Assembly (NCBI GenBank): GCA_902539145.1
Contig: CACBHX010000003.1
Span: forward strand, 1-54,659
DNA length: 54,659 nucleotides
Direction of reading: 5' to 3'
DNA from: an uncultured Pelagibacteraceae bacterium
GTDB taxonomy: Bacteria > Pseudomonadota > Alphaproteobacteria > Pelagibacterales > Pelagibacteraceae
Shown: positions 1 to 8,235 of the stretch, piece by piece
Position numbering within the stretch: the first letter of the stretch is position 1
Layout of the letters: every line of letters begins with the position of its first letter
Position numbers and translations under genes: made by a program
The notes under the pieces: model-generated
The model's database searches: none
Told to the model about the DNA's origin: nothing
Seen by the model: the letters and a program-made list of their open reading frames with translations, nothing else

Positions 1-1
1 C

Positions 2-217
2 ATATTATTAATTCCTTTGTTAAGCTTTGATATAAAATTGAACAGAGTAGGTTATGGGGGAGGATTCTATGATAGATACATACATAAAATCAAAAAAAAG
101 AAAAAACCTCTTCTAATTGGGTTGGCTTACTCTTTTCAAAGAGTTAAAAAAATATCAACAAATAAACATGATGAGAAACTAGATTTTGTGGTAACAGAAA
201 GAGATTTCCTAGAATGA
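2..217 (+). CDS. 5-formyltetrahydrofolate cyclo-ligase, C-terminal part (gene starts before the window)
   Basis: Partial gene: the frame is open from base 2 and the N-terminus lies outside the window, so the TTG at 17 is probably internal. The product would convert 5-formyl-THF to 5,10-methenyl-THF using ATP, in the cytoplasm. Visible family marks are the glycine-rich ATP/Mg loop GYGGGFYDR and the C-terminal HDEKLDFVVTE block that normally closes these proteins. The stop codon overlaps the start of the next gene in an ATGA junction, so the two are probably co-transcribed and translationally coupled. The family assignment is good; nothing can be said about the missing half. Confidence 0.85.
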   Translation: MLLIPLLSFDIKLNRVGYGGGFYDRYIHKIKKKKKPLLIGLAYSFQRVKKISTNKHDEKLDFVVTERDFLE

Positions 218-1017
218 GAATATTATTTTTAGGTGATGTGGTAGGTAGTTCAGGCTGTTCGAAATTAGTCGAGAGTCTTCCTTCTCAAAAAAAGCAAAGA
301 AAGATCGATTTCGTGATAGTTAATGGTGAAAATGCTGATGAAAGCGGGGTTGGTCTTACAAAAATGATTTGTGAAAAGTTTTATTCTAGCGGTGTTGATG
401 TAATTACAAGTGGAAATCACATTTGGGATCAAAAAGATATTATGAAATTTATTGAGTATGAGAAAAGATTATTAAGACCAAAAAATTTTTTTGAACCATC
501 CCCAGGAAAAGGTTTTGAAATTTTTACTACTGTAAACAATTTTAAAATTGGTGTTTTAAATTTAATTGGAAACGTTTTTATGAAAAAAAGTAACGATGTT
601 TTTGAAACTGTAAATCAATTTTTGAGTAAGTTTAAACTAAAAAAGGATTTTGATTTTTTAGTCGTTGATTTTCATGGAGAAATTACGAGTGAAAAAAATG
701 CAATTGGACATTGCTTTGATGGAAAAGCATCACTTGTGGTAGGTACACATACTCACATACCAACTAACGATGCAAGAATTTTAGAAAATGGCACTGCTTA
801 TCAAACTGATGCAGGTATGTGTGGTGATTATGACTCTGTAATTGGGATGAATAAATTTAATTCAATAAATAGATTCATGAAAAAAAACTCTGTGAAACAT
901 TTTCCAGCAAATAGTGAGTCAACATTAAGTGGAGTTATCGTGGAGTGTAATATTGAAACAGGTTTGGCAAATAGTGTAGAAAGTTATATCTTCGGAAAAC
1001 AATTAAAGAATATTTGA
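214..1017 (+). CDS. ymdB: YmdB/TIGR00282-family metallophosphoesterase
   Basis: 267 residues, the usual length of the YmdB family of dinuclear-metal phosphoesterases. Metal-binding blocks are in the expected order: GDVVG with Asp8, NGEN with Glu39-Asn40, GNHIWD with Asn68-His69, then DFHGE and GTHTHIPT in the second half. Bacillus YmdB hydrolyses 2',3'-cyclic nucleotides in vitro and influences RNA turnover and development; whether the alphaproteobacterial protein uses the same substrate is not shown. It starts inside the stop of the cyclo-ligase gene (ATGA) and is followed 3 bp later by yebC, an arrangement suggesting one transcript. Confidence 0.88.
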   Translation: MRILFLGDVVGSSGCSKLVESLPSQKKQRKIDFVIVNGENADESGVGLTKMICEKFYSSGVDVITSGNHIWDQKDIMKFIEYEKRLLRPKNFFEPSPGKGFEIFTTVNNFKIGVLNLIGNVFMKKSNDVFETVNQFLSKFKLKKDFDFLVVDFHGEITSEKNAIGHCFDGKASLVVGTHTHIPTNDARILENGTAYQTDAGMCGDYDSVIGMNKFNSINRFMKKNSVKHFPANSESTLSGVIVECNIETGLANSVESYIFGKQLKNI

Positions 1018-1020
1018 TTT

Positions 1021-1743
1021 ATGGCAGGACACTCTCATTGGGCTGGAATTAAACACAAAAAAGGAAAGGCTGATAAAGAAAGGTCTAAAATTTTTTCCAA
1101 GTTATCAAAAGAAATTACTGTTGCTGCAAAGTTAGGAGACAAAGATCCAGCTATGAATCCTCGATTAAGGTCAGCCATACAAGCAGCAAGATCTGCGAAT
1201 ATGCCAAAAGATAATATAGAGCGAGCTGTGAAAAAATCATCAGCTACTAGTGGTGCAAATATAGAAAATTTAAGGTATGAAGGTTTTGGACCAGATAAAG
1301 TTGCTGTAATTGTAGAGACATTAACAGACAACAAAAATAGGACTGCATCCAATATAAGAACTATTTTTCAAAAAGCTGGGGGCAGTCTTGGAACAAAGGG
1401 TTCAGCAACACATAATTTCAACCAAGTTGGAGTAATAAAAGTTGACAAAAAAGAAATTTCAGAAGAAAAAATTTTAGAACTAGCCATAGAGGCTGGTGCA
1501 AATGAATGTATATCAAATAATACATTACATGAAATTCAGTGTTCAGTGAGCGACATATATAATGTTAAAAAGAAATTAGAAAAAATAATTATTAATTTCA
1601 TATCTACTGAAATACAATGGCTACCAATTAACAATGTGCAAATTCCAAAAGAAAAGCAAGAAATTCTTATAAATTTTTTTATTTCTTTAGAGGATGATGA
1701 TGATGTTCAAAATGTGTACTCAAATGCAGAGTTTTTAAATTAA
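1021..1743 (+). CDS. yebC: YebC/PmpR-family regulatory protein
   Basis: 240 residues, full length for the YebC family. The N-terminus MAGHSHWAGIKHKKGKAD is the family signature, followed by KIFSKLSKEI and NPRLRSAIQAARSANMPKDN. Members have been described as DNA-binding transcriptional regulators, and some YebC paralogues as translation factors that relieve ribosome stalling at proline runs; the sequence alone does not say which applies. The gene lies directly upstream of ruvC, the classic yebC-ruvC order in proteobacteria, with a 3-bp gap. Confidence 0.93.
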   Translation: MAGHSHWAGIKHKKGKADKERSKIFSKLSKEITVAAKLGDKDPAMNPRLRSAIQAARSANMPKDNIERAVKKSSATSGANIENLRYEGFGPDKVAVIVETLTDNKNRTASNIRTIFQKAGGSLGTKGSATHNFNQVGVIKVDKKEISEEKILELAIEAGANECISNNTLHEIQCSVSDIYNVKKKLEKIIINFISTEIQWLPINNVQIPKEKQEILINFFISLEDDDDVQNVYSNAEFLN

Positions 1744-1746
1744 GGT

Positions 1747-2241
1747 ATGCTAATAATAGGTATAGATCCTGGAATTTCTGGTTCAATTTGTTTTTTTAAA
1801 GATGGAAATATTTTAGATGTAATTGAAATGCCGATAATGACCGATGGAAAAAAAAATAAAAAACAGATAAATGGTGCTCAAATTTATAATGAAATTTTAA
1901 AAAGAATTAATAGTAACCCAAATAATAATATAAGAGTTGTAATAGAGCATGTTACAGCTATGCCTGGGCAAGGAGTAACAAGCATGTTCAATTTTGGTCA
2001 GTCTTTTGGAATTTTGAAAGGCATTTGTTCTGCGATGAGGCTACCAATGTTTTTTGTAAGACCTGCAAAATGGAAAAAATATTATAATTTGATTAATTCT
2101 GAGAAAGATGCTAGCCGAACAAGAGCTATTGAGATATTTCCAAATTTTTCATCTCAGTTATCTAGAAAGAAAGATTCAAATAAGGCTGATGCTATATTAA
2201 TTGCTAGTTTTTATTATGAAACTTATAAAATTGAAGATTAA
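1747..2241 (+). CDS. ruvC: RuvC-like Holliday junction endonuclease, divergent subtype
   Basis: 164 residues with an RNase H-like fold signature: IGIDPGISG with Asp7, VVIEHV with Glu67, and a C-terminal KADAILIA block with Asp148. Canonical RuvC has two acidic residues three positions apart at the C-terminal site; here the partner position of Asp148 is Asn145, with Asp143 two residues earlier. The middle motif AMPGQGVTSMFNFGQSFG is not typical of E. coli-like RuvC and resembles RuvC-like resolvases I associate with phages and some alphaproteobacteria. It sits after yebC as expected, but ruvA and ruvB do not follow; tolQ does. Holliday junction resolution in recombination is the likely role; the subtype is inference. 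Confidence 0.85.
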   Translation: MLIIGIDPGISGSICFFKDGNILDVIEMPIMTDGKKNKKQINGAQIYNEILKRINSNPNNNIRVVIEHVTAMPGQGVTSMFNFGQSFGILKGICSAMRLPMFFVRPAKWKKYYNLINSEKDASRTRAIEIFPNFSSQLSRKKDSNKADAILIASFYYETYKIED

Positions 2242-2292
2242 ATCTCAATAAATAAGTCAAAATCATGACACATTTAAGTGAAAGAAGCACGT

Positions 2293-2967
2293 ATGGAAGC
2301 TGATATATCATCTCAAGCAGTTGGTCTTGCATCAAGCGCTGATTTTTCATTAATGAATTTGTTCATTAGAGCAGACATAGTTGTAAAGTCAGTCATTATA
2401 ATTCTTATTGTTTGTTCAATTTATTCATGGGCCGTAATTATAGAAAAAATTAAGCTATTTAAAAAAATAAATAAATCTACGGATGATTTTGAAAGTAAGT
2501 TTTGGAATTCTAAATCTGCAGAGACTTTTTATAATAATCTTCCTGCTACAACTGAAGATCCAATGGCTTTACTTTTTAGAGACGCAATGCAGAATTTGCT
2601 TAAACGAAGATCTAAAACAGATATGAATAGTCGAATGACAACATTACTTGAAACTGGAATTGAAAAACAAATAACTAAAATTAATAAGGGTTTTACTTTT
2701 TTGGCCACAGTTGGATCTACCGCACCGTTTATAGGTCTATTTGGAACTGTTTGGGGGATAATGAACTCATTTCAATCTATCGCAATTTCTAGAAATACTA
2801 GCTTGGCAATTGTTGCACCTGGAATTGCCGAAGCACTTTTTGCTACTGCTTTAGGGTTGCTAGCTGCTATACCGGCAGTGGTTGCCTATAATAAGTTTAA
2901 TAACGACTCAATTAAATATTCTCAGAAATTAGAAAATTTTTCTAGGAGATTCTTAACAATAATTTAA
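2293..2967 (+). CDS. tolQ: Tol-Pal system proton channel subunit TolQ
   Basis: Inner-membrane MotA/TolQ/ExbB-family protein that, with TolR, uses proton motive force to energise TolA during outer-membrane constriction. I place the start at the ATG at 2293 (MEADISSQAVGL); an in-frame GTG at 2278 would add five charged residues without an obvious ribosome site. Membrane segments are visible near residues 28-47, and as a long pair around TFLATVGSTAPFIGLFGTVWGIMNSF and APGIAEALFATALGLLAAIPAVVAY, which hold the channel-lining Thr/Gly pattern typical of the family. TolR follows after 3 bp. It begins the complete tolQRAB-pal-cpoB cluster. Confidence 0.95.
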   Translation: MEADISSQAVGLASSADFSLMNLFIRADIVVKSVIIILIVCSIYSWAVIIEKIKLFKKINKSTDDFESKFWNSKSAETFYNNLPATTEDPMALLFRDAMQNLLKRRSKTDMNSRMTTLLETGIEKQITKINKGFTFLATVGSTAPFIGLFGTVWGIMNSFQSIAISRNTSLAIVAPGIAEALFATALGLLAAIPAVVAYNKFNNDSIKYSQKLENFSRRFLTII

Positions 2968-2970
2968 ATA

Positions 2971-3387
2971 ATGGCTTTTAAGTTAAATCATTCTTCAAAA
3001 GAACCTATGAGTGAAATAAACGTCACACCTTTTGTTGATGTAATGTTGGTACTTTTGATAATTTTTATGGTTACAGCACCATTACTTACGGTTGGAGTAC
3101 AAGTTGATTTACCCGAAAGTTCTGCTGATTCACTTCCTGAGGAGGCTGAACCCTTAACATTATCGATAAATTCAAAAGGTGAAATTTTTATACAAGAATC
3201 AAAAGTCGAATATGAAAAAATAATTGCAAAAGTTTTAGCAGTATCAAAAAACAGAACAGATACTAGAATTTATGTGAGGGGAGACAAGACCATAAATTAT
3301 GGGAGAGTGCTTGAAATAATGGGTCTATTATCTGGGTCAGGTTTTACAAAAGTCGCTTTGATTTCAGAACCATTTAAGGAAAGGTAA
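2971..3387 (+). CDS. tolR: Tol-Pal system protein TolR (ExbD/TolR family)
   Basis: 138 residues, normal for TolR. A cytoplasmic N-terminal stretch with the MSEINVTPFVDVMLVLLIIFMV motif contains the single membrane helix and the conserved proton-carrying Asp (in FVDVML); the remainder is the periplasmic ExbD-like domain. It forms the stator/channel complex with TolQ and connects to TolA. The gene is 3 bp after tolQ and 4 bp before the proposed tolA start, with an A/G-rich stretch over its last codons that can serve as ribosome site for tolA. Confidence 0.95.
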   Translation: MAFKLNHSSKEPMSEINVTPFVDVMLVLLIIFMVTAPLLTVGVQVDLPESSADSLPEEAEPLTLSINSKGEIFIQESKVEYEKIIAKVLAVSKNRTDTRIYVRGDKTINYGRVLEIMGLLSGSGFTKVALISEPFKER

Positions 3388-3391
3388 AGAC

Positions 3392-4201
3392 TTGAATAGA
3401 AGTGTCATTATATCTTCTGTTTTGCATGCGGTATTTATATTTCTAACAGCTATGAGTTTACCATTTTTAACAAAGAAACCTATTGATCTCCCACCAATTG
3501 TCTCCATAGAACTAATACAAATTACAGATAAGACAAATATTCCTTTTGCTCCAAAAGCAAAAAAAATTATCGAAGAAGTTAAAAAAAAGGAGGAAAAATT
3601 AGTGTCTGAGCAGGCACCACCCAAAAAAATAAAAAAAATAAAACCTGATTCTGTACCTATGCCAGATGATCTTATAAAAAATGAAAAAGAGCTTAAAGAA
3701 GATAAGCAAAATCCAGAAGTAATTGATAATGAAGTAAAACAAGTTTCAGAGTTTGAAAAAGATGAACTTTTTGATCCAAACAATATCGCAGCATTGATAG
3801 ATAAATCAAAAGAAGACACGGCTGAAACAACAAAAAAAAATGACAAGGTTACCCAAGATCAAAAAAGAAATGTTGAAAACGCAGGTTTGTCCTTGAGTGA
3901 AGAGGATGCTCTTAAAGCACAAATATTTGGTTGTTGGAGCATACCTTTAGGTTTACCCTATAATGAAAATTTGTTAGTTAGAATCAAATTGTCCTTAAAA
4001 AGAGATGGCACAGTTGTTAAATCTGAAATTTTAGATCATGCGAGAATGAATAAACCAGGACAAGGTTTTTATAAAGTATTAGCAGAAAGTGCACTTAGAG
4101 CTGTAAAATTATGTCAACCATTGAGGGTGCCGACCACAGGTTACGAAAGGTGGAAAGAATTACAATTAAACTTTGATGCAAGAGAAATGTTAGAGGGTTA
4201 G
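3392..4201 (+). CDS. tolA: TolA-like energy transducer with TonB-type C-terminal domain
   Basis: 269 residues. The N-terminus has one membrane anchor (about residues 3-25, VIISSVLHAVFIFLTAMSL), followed by a long Lys/Glu/Asp/Pro-rich linker (about 45-165) and a C-terminal domain with CWSIPLGLPYNENLLVRIKL and a late Cys (KLCQPLRVP), matching TolA domain III. It links the inner-membrane TolQR motor to TolB and Pal. The start is a TTG at 3392 preceded by AAGGAAAGG; no ATG or GTG is better placed, because the anchor helix begins immediately after it. Position between tolR and tolB makes the assignment secure even though the linker sequence is not conserved. Confidence 0.9.
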   Translation: MNRSVIISSVLHAVFIFLTAMSLPFLTKKPIDLPPIVSIELIQITDKTNIPFAPKAKKIIEEVKKKEEKLVSEQAPPKKIKKIKPDSVPMPDDLIKNEKELKEDKQNPEVIDNEVKQVSEFEKDELFDPNNIAALIDKSKEDTAETTKKNDKVTQDQKRNVENAGLSLSEEDALKAQIFGCWSIPLGLPYNENLLVRIKLSLKRDGTVVKSEILDHARMNKPGQGFYKVLAESALRAVKLCQPLRVPTTGYERWKELQLNFDAREMLEG

Positions 4202-4210
4202 TATAATTTT

Positions 4211-5554
4211 ATGAAAATCTTAATAAAAATAATCATTCTTTTGATTTTACTCCCATCAAAAAGCTTTGGTCTTATTGAAGTTGACATTACAAGGGGAAAT
4301 CTTGATCCACTGCCAATTGCAGTTTCGCCTCTGTCTATTGATGAAAATTCAAGACAAAATTTTGAAAAAATTTTAAAAAAAAGAAATATTGGTGACGAAA
4401 TTTCAGAAATAATTGAAATAAATTTAAAAACATCTGGTCTTTTTAATCCTTTAAACAAAGATGCATTTTTACAAGCACCAGATATTGCAAATTTAAAACC
4501 AAGATTTGAAGATTGGAACTTAATTAAAGCTCAAGCTTTAATTACTGGAAAAGTCAGTTTCATTGATGAAAAATTACGGGTTGAATTCAGACTTTGGGAT
4601 GTGCTTGCTGGAAAAGAAATGGTCGCACTAGCATTCACAACCGTTCCTACAAACTGGAGAAGAGTTGGACATATTATAACTGATAAAGTTTATCAGAGAT
4701 TGACTGGTGAAAAAGGTTATTTTGATACAAGAATAATTTATGTTGCAGAAGAGGGTCCAAAAACTAAACGAATAAAAAAACTAGCAATAATGGATCAAGA
4801 TGGAGCAAACAATAAATATTTAACTTTAGGTAATGAGCTTGTTTTGACTCCTAGATTTAATCCAACAAGTCAAATGGTAACCTATCTTTCATACTTTAGA
4901 AATTTACCGAGGGTATATCTATTAGATATTGAGACGGGAATGCAAGAGGTTGTAGGTGATTTTCCTGGAATGACTTTCGCTCCACGTTTTTCACCAGATG
5001 GAAAAAAAATTATTATGAGTTTTGCTAAAGATGGTAACTCAGAAATTTATACTATGGATTTAGAAAATCGAATTGTAGAAAAAATTACCAATCATCCTTC
5101 AATAGATACTTCACCTTCTTTTTCCCCAGATGGAAAGTTTATATGTTTTAATTCTGATAGAAGTGGTTACCAACAAATTTATGTTATGAAAAGTGATGGA
5201 AGCAATGTTAAAAGAATTTCGTTTGGCAAAGGCCTATATGGTACACCTGTTTGGTCACCAAGAGGTGACTTGATAGCATTTACAAAACTTCATAAGGGCA
5301 AATTTTATATAGGTGTTATGAGAACTGATGGCAGTGGAGAAAGACTTTTGACCGAAAATTTTTATCAAGAAGCACCTTCATGGTCACCCAATGGAAGAGT
5401 TTTAATATTTTATAGAGAGACAAAAACTGATGATAAGGGGGAGGGATTTTCTGCTAAATTATGGTCTATTGATTTAACTGGATACAATGAGAGGATGGTA
5501 AAAACGCCTACAGATGCCTCTGACCCATCATGGTCATCATTATTAAGCAATTAA
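4211..5554 (+). CDS. tolB: Periplasmic Tol-Pal system protein TolB
   Basis: 447 residues. A signal peptide (about 1-20, [19 protein letters not shown]) leads into the TolB N-terminal domain ([13 protein letters not shown]...) and then a six-bladed beta-propeller, visible as repeats with [32 protein letters not shown] and [12 protein letters not shown]. TolB binds Pal in the periplasm and shuttles it during cell division and envelope maintenance. It lies between tolA and pal, as in nearly all proteobacteria. The start ATG at 4211 is the first that gives a full signal sequence; there is a 9-bp gap from tolA. Confidence 0.96.
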   Translation: MKILIKIIILLILLPSKSFGLIEVDITRGNLDPLPIAVSPLSIDENSRQNFEKILKKRNIGDEISEIIEINLKTSGLFNPLNKDAFLQAPDIANLKPRFEDWNLIKAQALITGKVSFIDEKLRVEFRLWDVLAGKEMVALAFTTVPTNWRRVGHIITDKVYQRLTGEKGYFDTRIIYVAEEGPKTKRIKKLAIMDQDGANNKYLTLGNELVLTPRFNPTSQMVTYLSYFRNLPRVYLLDIETGMQEVVGDFPGMTFAPRFSPDGKKIIMSFAKDGNSEIYTMDLENRIVEKITNHPSIDTSPSFSPDGKFICFNSDRSGYQQIYVMKSDGSNVKRISFGKGLYGTPVWSPRGDLIAFTKLHKGKFYIGVMRTDGSGERLLTENFYQEAPSWSPNGRVLIFYRETKTDDKGEGFSAKLWSIDLTGYNERMVKTPTDASDPSWSSLLSN

Positions 5555-5628
5555 TCTAAATTATCTTGATTTTTTAACTTGAAACATCTATTTAGTTGTG
5601 AAAAAGTCAAGAATAAGAAATATTGATC

Positions 5629-5634
5629 AAGGAG
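5629..5634 (+). promoter_or_regulatory. Shine-Dalgarno site that fixes the pal start
   Basis: AAGGAG lies five bases before the ATG at 5640. A GTG at 5598 opens the same frame earlier but has no such site and would bury the lipoprotein signal behind 14 charged residues. Confidence 0.75.
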
Positions 5635-5639
5635 CAATA

Positions 5640-6119
5640 ATGAAATTAAACAAAATTCTAAAAAACACTTTATTAATTGTTTTTGCGTGTTTCGCACTAT
5701 CAGCGTGTGCGACATCAAAAAAAACAACAGGTCAAATGCAAGGGGACGTTTATACTGGTACAGATACTGTTGAGTATTTAGCATCAGGGGTACCTGACAG
5801 AGTGTTTTTTGCAACTAACGAATCAGTTTTGACTACAGCATCAAGAGAGACTTTAAGAAAACAAGCTGCATATTTGAGAAAAAATTCAAAAATCACAATT
5901 GTTCTCGAAGGTCATGCAGATGAAAGAGGTACAAGAGAATATAATTTAGCTCTTGGTGAGAGAAGAGCAAATGCCGCTAAAGATTATTTGATGACATACG
6001 GAATTTCTTCAAACAGAATTTCAGTTTTAAGTTATGGAAAAGAACGTCCGGTTGACTCGGGTTCAAATCCTTTAGCTTGGTCAAAAAATAGAAGATCTGT
6101 AACAGTCAAAGCAAACTAA
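5640..6119 (+). CDS. pal: Peptidoglycan-associated lipoprotein Pal
   Basis: 159 residues from the ATG at 5640. The N-terminus is a lipoprotein signal peptide ending in the lipobox LSAC, with acylated Cys near residue 20. The second half is an OmpA-family peptidoglycan-binding domain with VLEGHADERGTREYNLALGE, NAAKDYLMTYGI and a C-terminal NRRSVTVK. The protein anchors the outer membrane to peptidoglycan and is the partner of TolB. An 85-bp gap separates it from tolB, unusually long here, so pal may also have its own promoter, but no clear one is visible. A strong terminator follows. Confidence 0.96.
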   Translation: MKLNKILKNTLLIVFACFALSACATSKKTTGQMQGDVYTGTDTVEYLASGVPDRVFFATNESVLTTASRETLRKQAAYLRKNSKITIVLEGHADERGTREYNLALGERRANAAKDYLMTYGISSNRISVLSYGKERPVDSGSNPLAWSKNRRSVTVKAN

Positions 6120-6130
6120 GTTTTAAATTT

Positions 6131-6170
6131 AAGACCCTTAAACGAGTTGTTGTTTAAGGGTCTTTTTTTT
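6131..6170 (+). terminator. Rho-independent terminator after pal
   Basis: A perfect 13-bp stem (AAGACCCTTAAAC at 6131-6143 with GTTTAAGGGTCTT at 6152-6164) with an 8-base loop, followed by a T run to 6170. It is the strongest intrinsic terminator seen in the window. It separates the tolQRAB-pal transcript from cpoB, although some read-through is possible. Confidence 0.92.
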
Positions 6171-6197
6171 GCCATTATTTTAATAATAAACTTATGA

Positions 6198-7184
6198 ATG
6201 AAGTTAATTATTAAAAAATTAAAATTAAGTATCTTATTTATAATTTGTTTTTTTTATCCATTACATTTACTTGCAGACAATCATAACATTTATGAAACTA
6301 TAGAACAGTTGCAAAAAGATATCAAAACACTCGAGAAAGCTGTTTATTCAGGATCAACAAATTTTAACAATGTTACTAACAATCAAGATATATCTTTAGA
6401 CTCAAATTCGGAAGATGTACTAACAAGGCACCTATTAAAACTTACAGAAATTGAAAGCCAATTTCAAGATTTGACCAACAGATTTGAAGAAATTAACTTT
6501 AAACTTGATAAGTTATCAAATAGATTTTCAAAAGTTCAAGCAGATAATCAAATAAGATTTCAGGATTTAGAAAACGTTTCAATTACAAATGATAATAAAA
6601 AAATTTTAACTAAGGATGATACAAAAGATAAAATTTTACCTGGCAGCTCCCAGCCTCAAGATTTAGGTTCAATATCTTACAAAGATACAGATACTAATGA
6701 GATCACTCAACAAACACAATCAATAGACTCAGCTGCAACTGTAGTTACGGAGACTTTTCAAGCTGAAGAAAAAATTCTTCCAAGTGAGTCACCAGAAAGC
6801 CAGTATGAATTTGCAACAAGTTTTCTAAAGGTTGGAGATTATTCTACAGCAGAGAGAGCTTTTAGAGAATTTGTACAAACAAACCCAGAGCATAAACTTG
6901 CTGGCAACGCGCAATACTGGTACGCTGAAACTTTTAGAATAAGACAACTTTATACAGATGCAGCGTCTGCGTATCTAGAAGGATATCAAAAATACCCTAA
7001 AGGAGAAAAAGCTCCTGTAAATTTATTAAAGTTAGGTGTATCAATGGTTCAGATTGGGGAGAAAGATCAAGGTTGCAAAATGATCAATGGTGTCGAAAAA
7101 CAATATCCAGATGCAAATCAGTCTGTGATACAAAAAGCTAAATATGAGTCTCAAAAATTTGAGTGTAAAAACCAAAATTCCTAA
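6198..7184 (+). CDS. cpoB: Tol-Pal accessory protein CpoB (YbgF)
   Basis: 328 residues. A signal peptide (about 1-26, ending LLADN) is followed by a coiled-coil region (about 30-120, IEQLQKDIKTLEKAV and QFQDLTNRFEEINFKLDKLSNRF), a low-complexity linker, and a C-terminal TPR-like domain (ESQYEFATSFLKVGDYSTAERAF... NAQYWYAETFRIRQLY). This is the CpoB/YbgF plan; the E. coli protein coordinates peptidoglycan synthase activity with Tol-driven outer-membrane constriction. It keeps its usual place after pal although a terminator intervenes. Its last 41 bases overlap the proposed tilS start. Confidence 0.9.
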   Translation: MKLIIKKLKLSILFIICFFYPLHLLADNHNIYETIEQLQKDIKTLEKAVYSGSTNFNNVTNNQDISLDSNSEDVLTRHLLKLTEIESQFQDLTNRFEEINFKLDKLSNRFSKVQADNQIRFQDLENVSITNDNKKILTKDDTKDKILPGSSQPQDLGSISYKDTDTNEITQQTQSIDSAATVVTETFQAEEKILPSESPESQYEFATSFLKVGDYSTAERAFREFVQTNPEHKLAGNAQYWYAETFRIRQLYTDAASAYLEGYQKYPKGEKAPVNLLKLGVSMVQIGEKDQGCKMINGVEKQYPDANQSVIQKAKYESQKFECKNQNS

Positions 7185-8172
7185 AGTTCTTAAGAATAAA
7201 CTACATAATAAAAAAATTGGTCAGATTTACAAAAACTTTGCAAAGTCTCTAAGAATTAAAGAGAATTTTATAGTTGCTGTATCTGGAGGTCCTGATAGTC
7301 TTGCTTTGGCATTCCTCTCTAAAATTTACTCAATTCAAAAAAAACTTAAAGTAAAGTATTACATCATTGATCACAAGTTACGAGTAGAGTCTACTATCGA
7401 AGCAAAATATGTAAAAGAAATACTTAAAAAATTTTATATCAGTTCTGAAATTTTACGCTGGCATGGTAAAAAGCCTAGAAATAATATTCAATCTTCAGCA
7501 AGAACAAAAAGATTTGAATTTTTGTTTTCAAAATGTAAAAAATTTGGAATTACCAAAATATTATTGGGACATCATCAGGAAGATTTGTTTGAAAATTTTT
7601 TCATAAGAATTCTAAGGGGTTCAGGATTAAAAGGTTTGATTTCATTTGGTAAAGAAACTAAGTTGGACAATATAACGATTTTAAGACCATTAATTAATCA
7701 AAAAAAAGAAGACTTAGTTTTTATTTCAAAAAAAGTTTTTGATTTTTATGTTAAAGACCCATCAAATGATGATGAAAAGTTTCAAAGAGTGAGAATCAGA
7801 AAACTTTTAAAAGCGCTCGAAAATGAAGGTTTGGATCAAAAAAAATTTATTAAAACTATTCAAAATTTAAAAAGATCCAATGATGTAATTGATTATTATG
7901 TCAATAAAAATTTAGAAGAAAATACCTTTTTTTCATCAAAAGAAAAACAATTGATAATTAAAAATGAATTTTTTGAACAACCATATGAGGTAGTATTCAG
8001 ATCTTTATCTAACTCGTTAAATTTTGTAAGTAAAAAATATTACGCTGTTAGGGGAAAAAAAATTGACAAAATTATTGCTGATATTCGTAAAAGTTCATTT
8101 TTTAGGAGCACATTGGGAGGCTGTCTAATCAAAAAAGTAAACCAAACAGTAATTATCTCAAAAGAATATTAA
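7144..8172 (+). CDS. tilS: tRNA(Ile)-lysidine synthase TilS
   Basis: 342 residues. The PP-loop ATP-binding motif SGGPDS is at residues 47-52, followed by the DHKLR and LGHHQEDLFENFFIRILRGSG motifs characteristic of TilS. The enzyme attaches lysine to C34 of tRNA-Ile(CAU) so that it reads AUA; this matters in an A+T-rich genome that uses AUA heavily. The ATG at 7144 overlaps the cpoB end by 41 bp; the in-frame TTG at 7159 is an alternative, and no start codon lies between the cpoB stop and the PP-loop. The C-terminal domain is shorter than in E. coli, common in alphaproteobacteria. Confidence 0.93.
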   Translation: MSLKNLSVKTKIPKVLKNKLHNKKIGQIYKNFAKSLRIKENFIVAVSGGPDSLALAFLSKIYSIQKKLKVKYYIIDHKLRVESTIEAKYVKEILKKFYISSEILRWHGKKPRNNIQSSARTKRFEFLFSKCKKFGITKILLGHHQEDLFENFFIRILRGSGLKGLISFGKETKLDNITILRPLINQKKEDLVFISKKVFDFYVKDPSNDDEKFQRVRIRKLLKALENEGLDQKKFIKTIQNLKRSNDVIDYYVNKNLEENTFFSSKEKQLIIKNEFFEQPYEVVFRSLSNSLNFVSKKYYAVRGKKIDKIIADIRKSSFFRSTLGGCLIKKVNQTVIISKEY

Positions 8173-8235
8173 CATTCACTGATATTTACCAAAATTGCCA
8201 CTTGTTAAATCTCAAATAATTCTTATTTTAGACAC

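Noticed and set aside
3364-3846. Antisense open frame of 160 codons opposite tolA
   Set aside because: Composed of Ser/Phe repeats that are the reverse of the Lys/Glu-rich TolA linker; no ribosome site and no motif.
5598-5639. Earlier GTG start for pal
   Set aside because: It would add 14 residues in front of a canonical lipoprotein signal; the AAGGAG before the ATG at 5640 decides the start.
8201-8235. Sigma-32 promoter before ftsH
   Set aside because: CTTGTT followed by a T-rich stretch only loosely resembles a heat-shock promoter; too weak in A+T-rich DNA to annotate.
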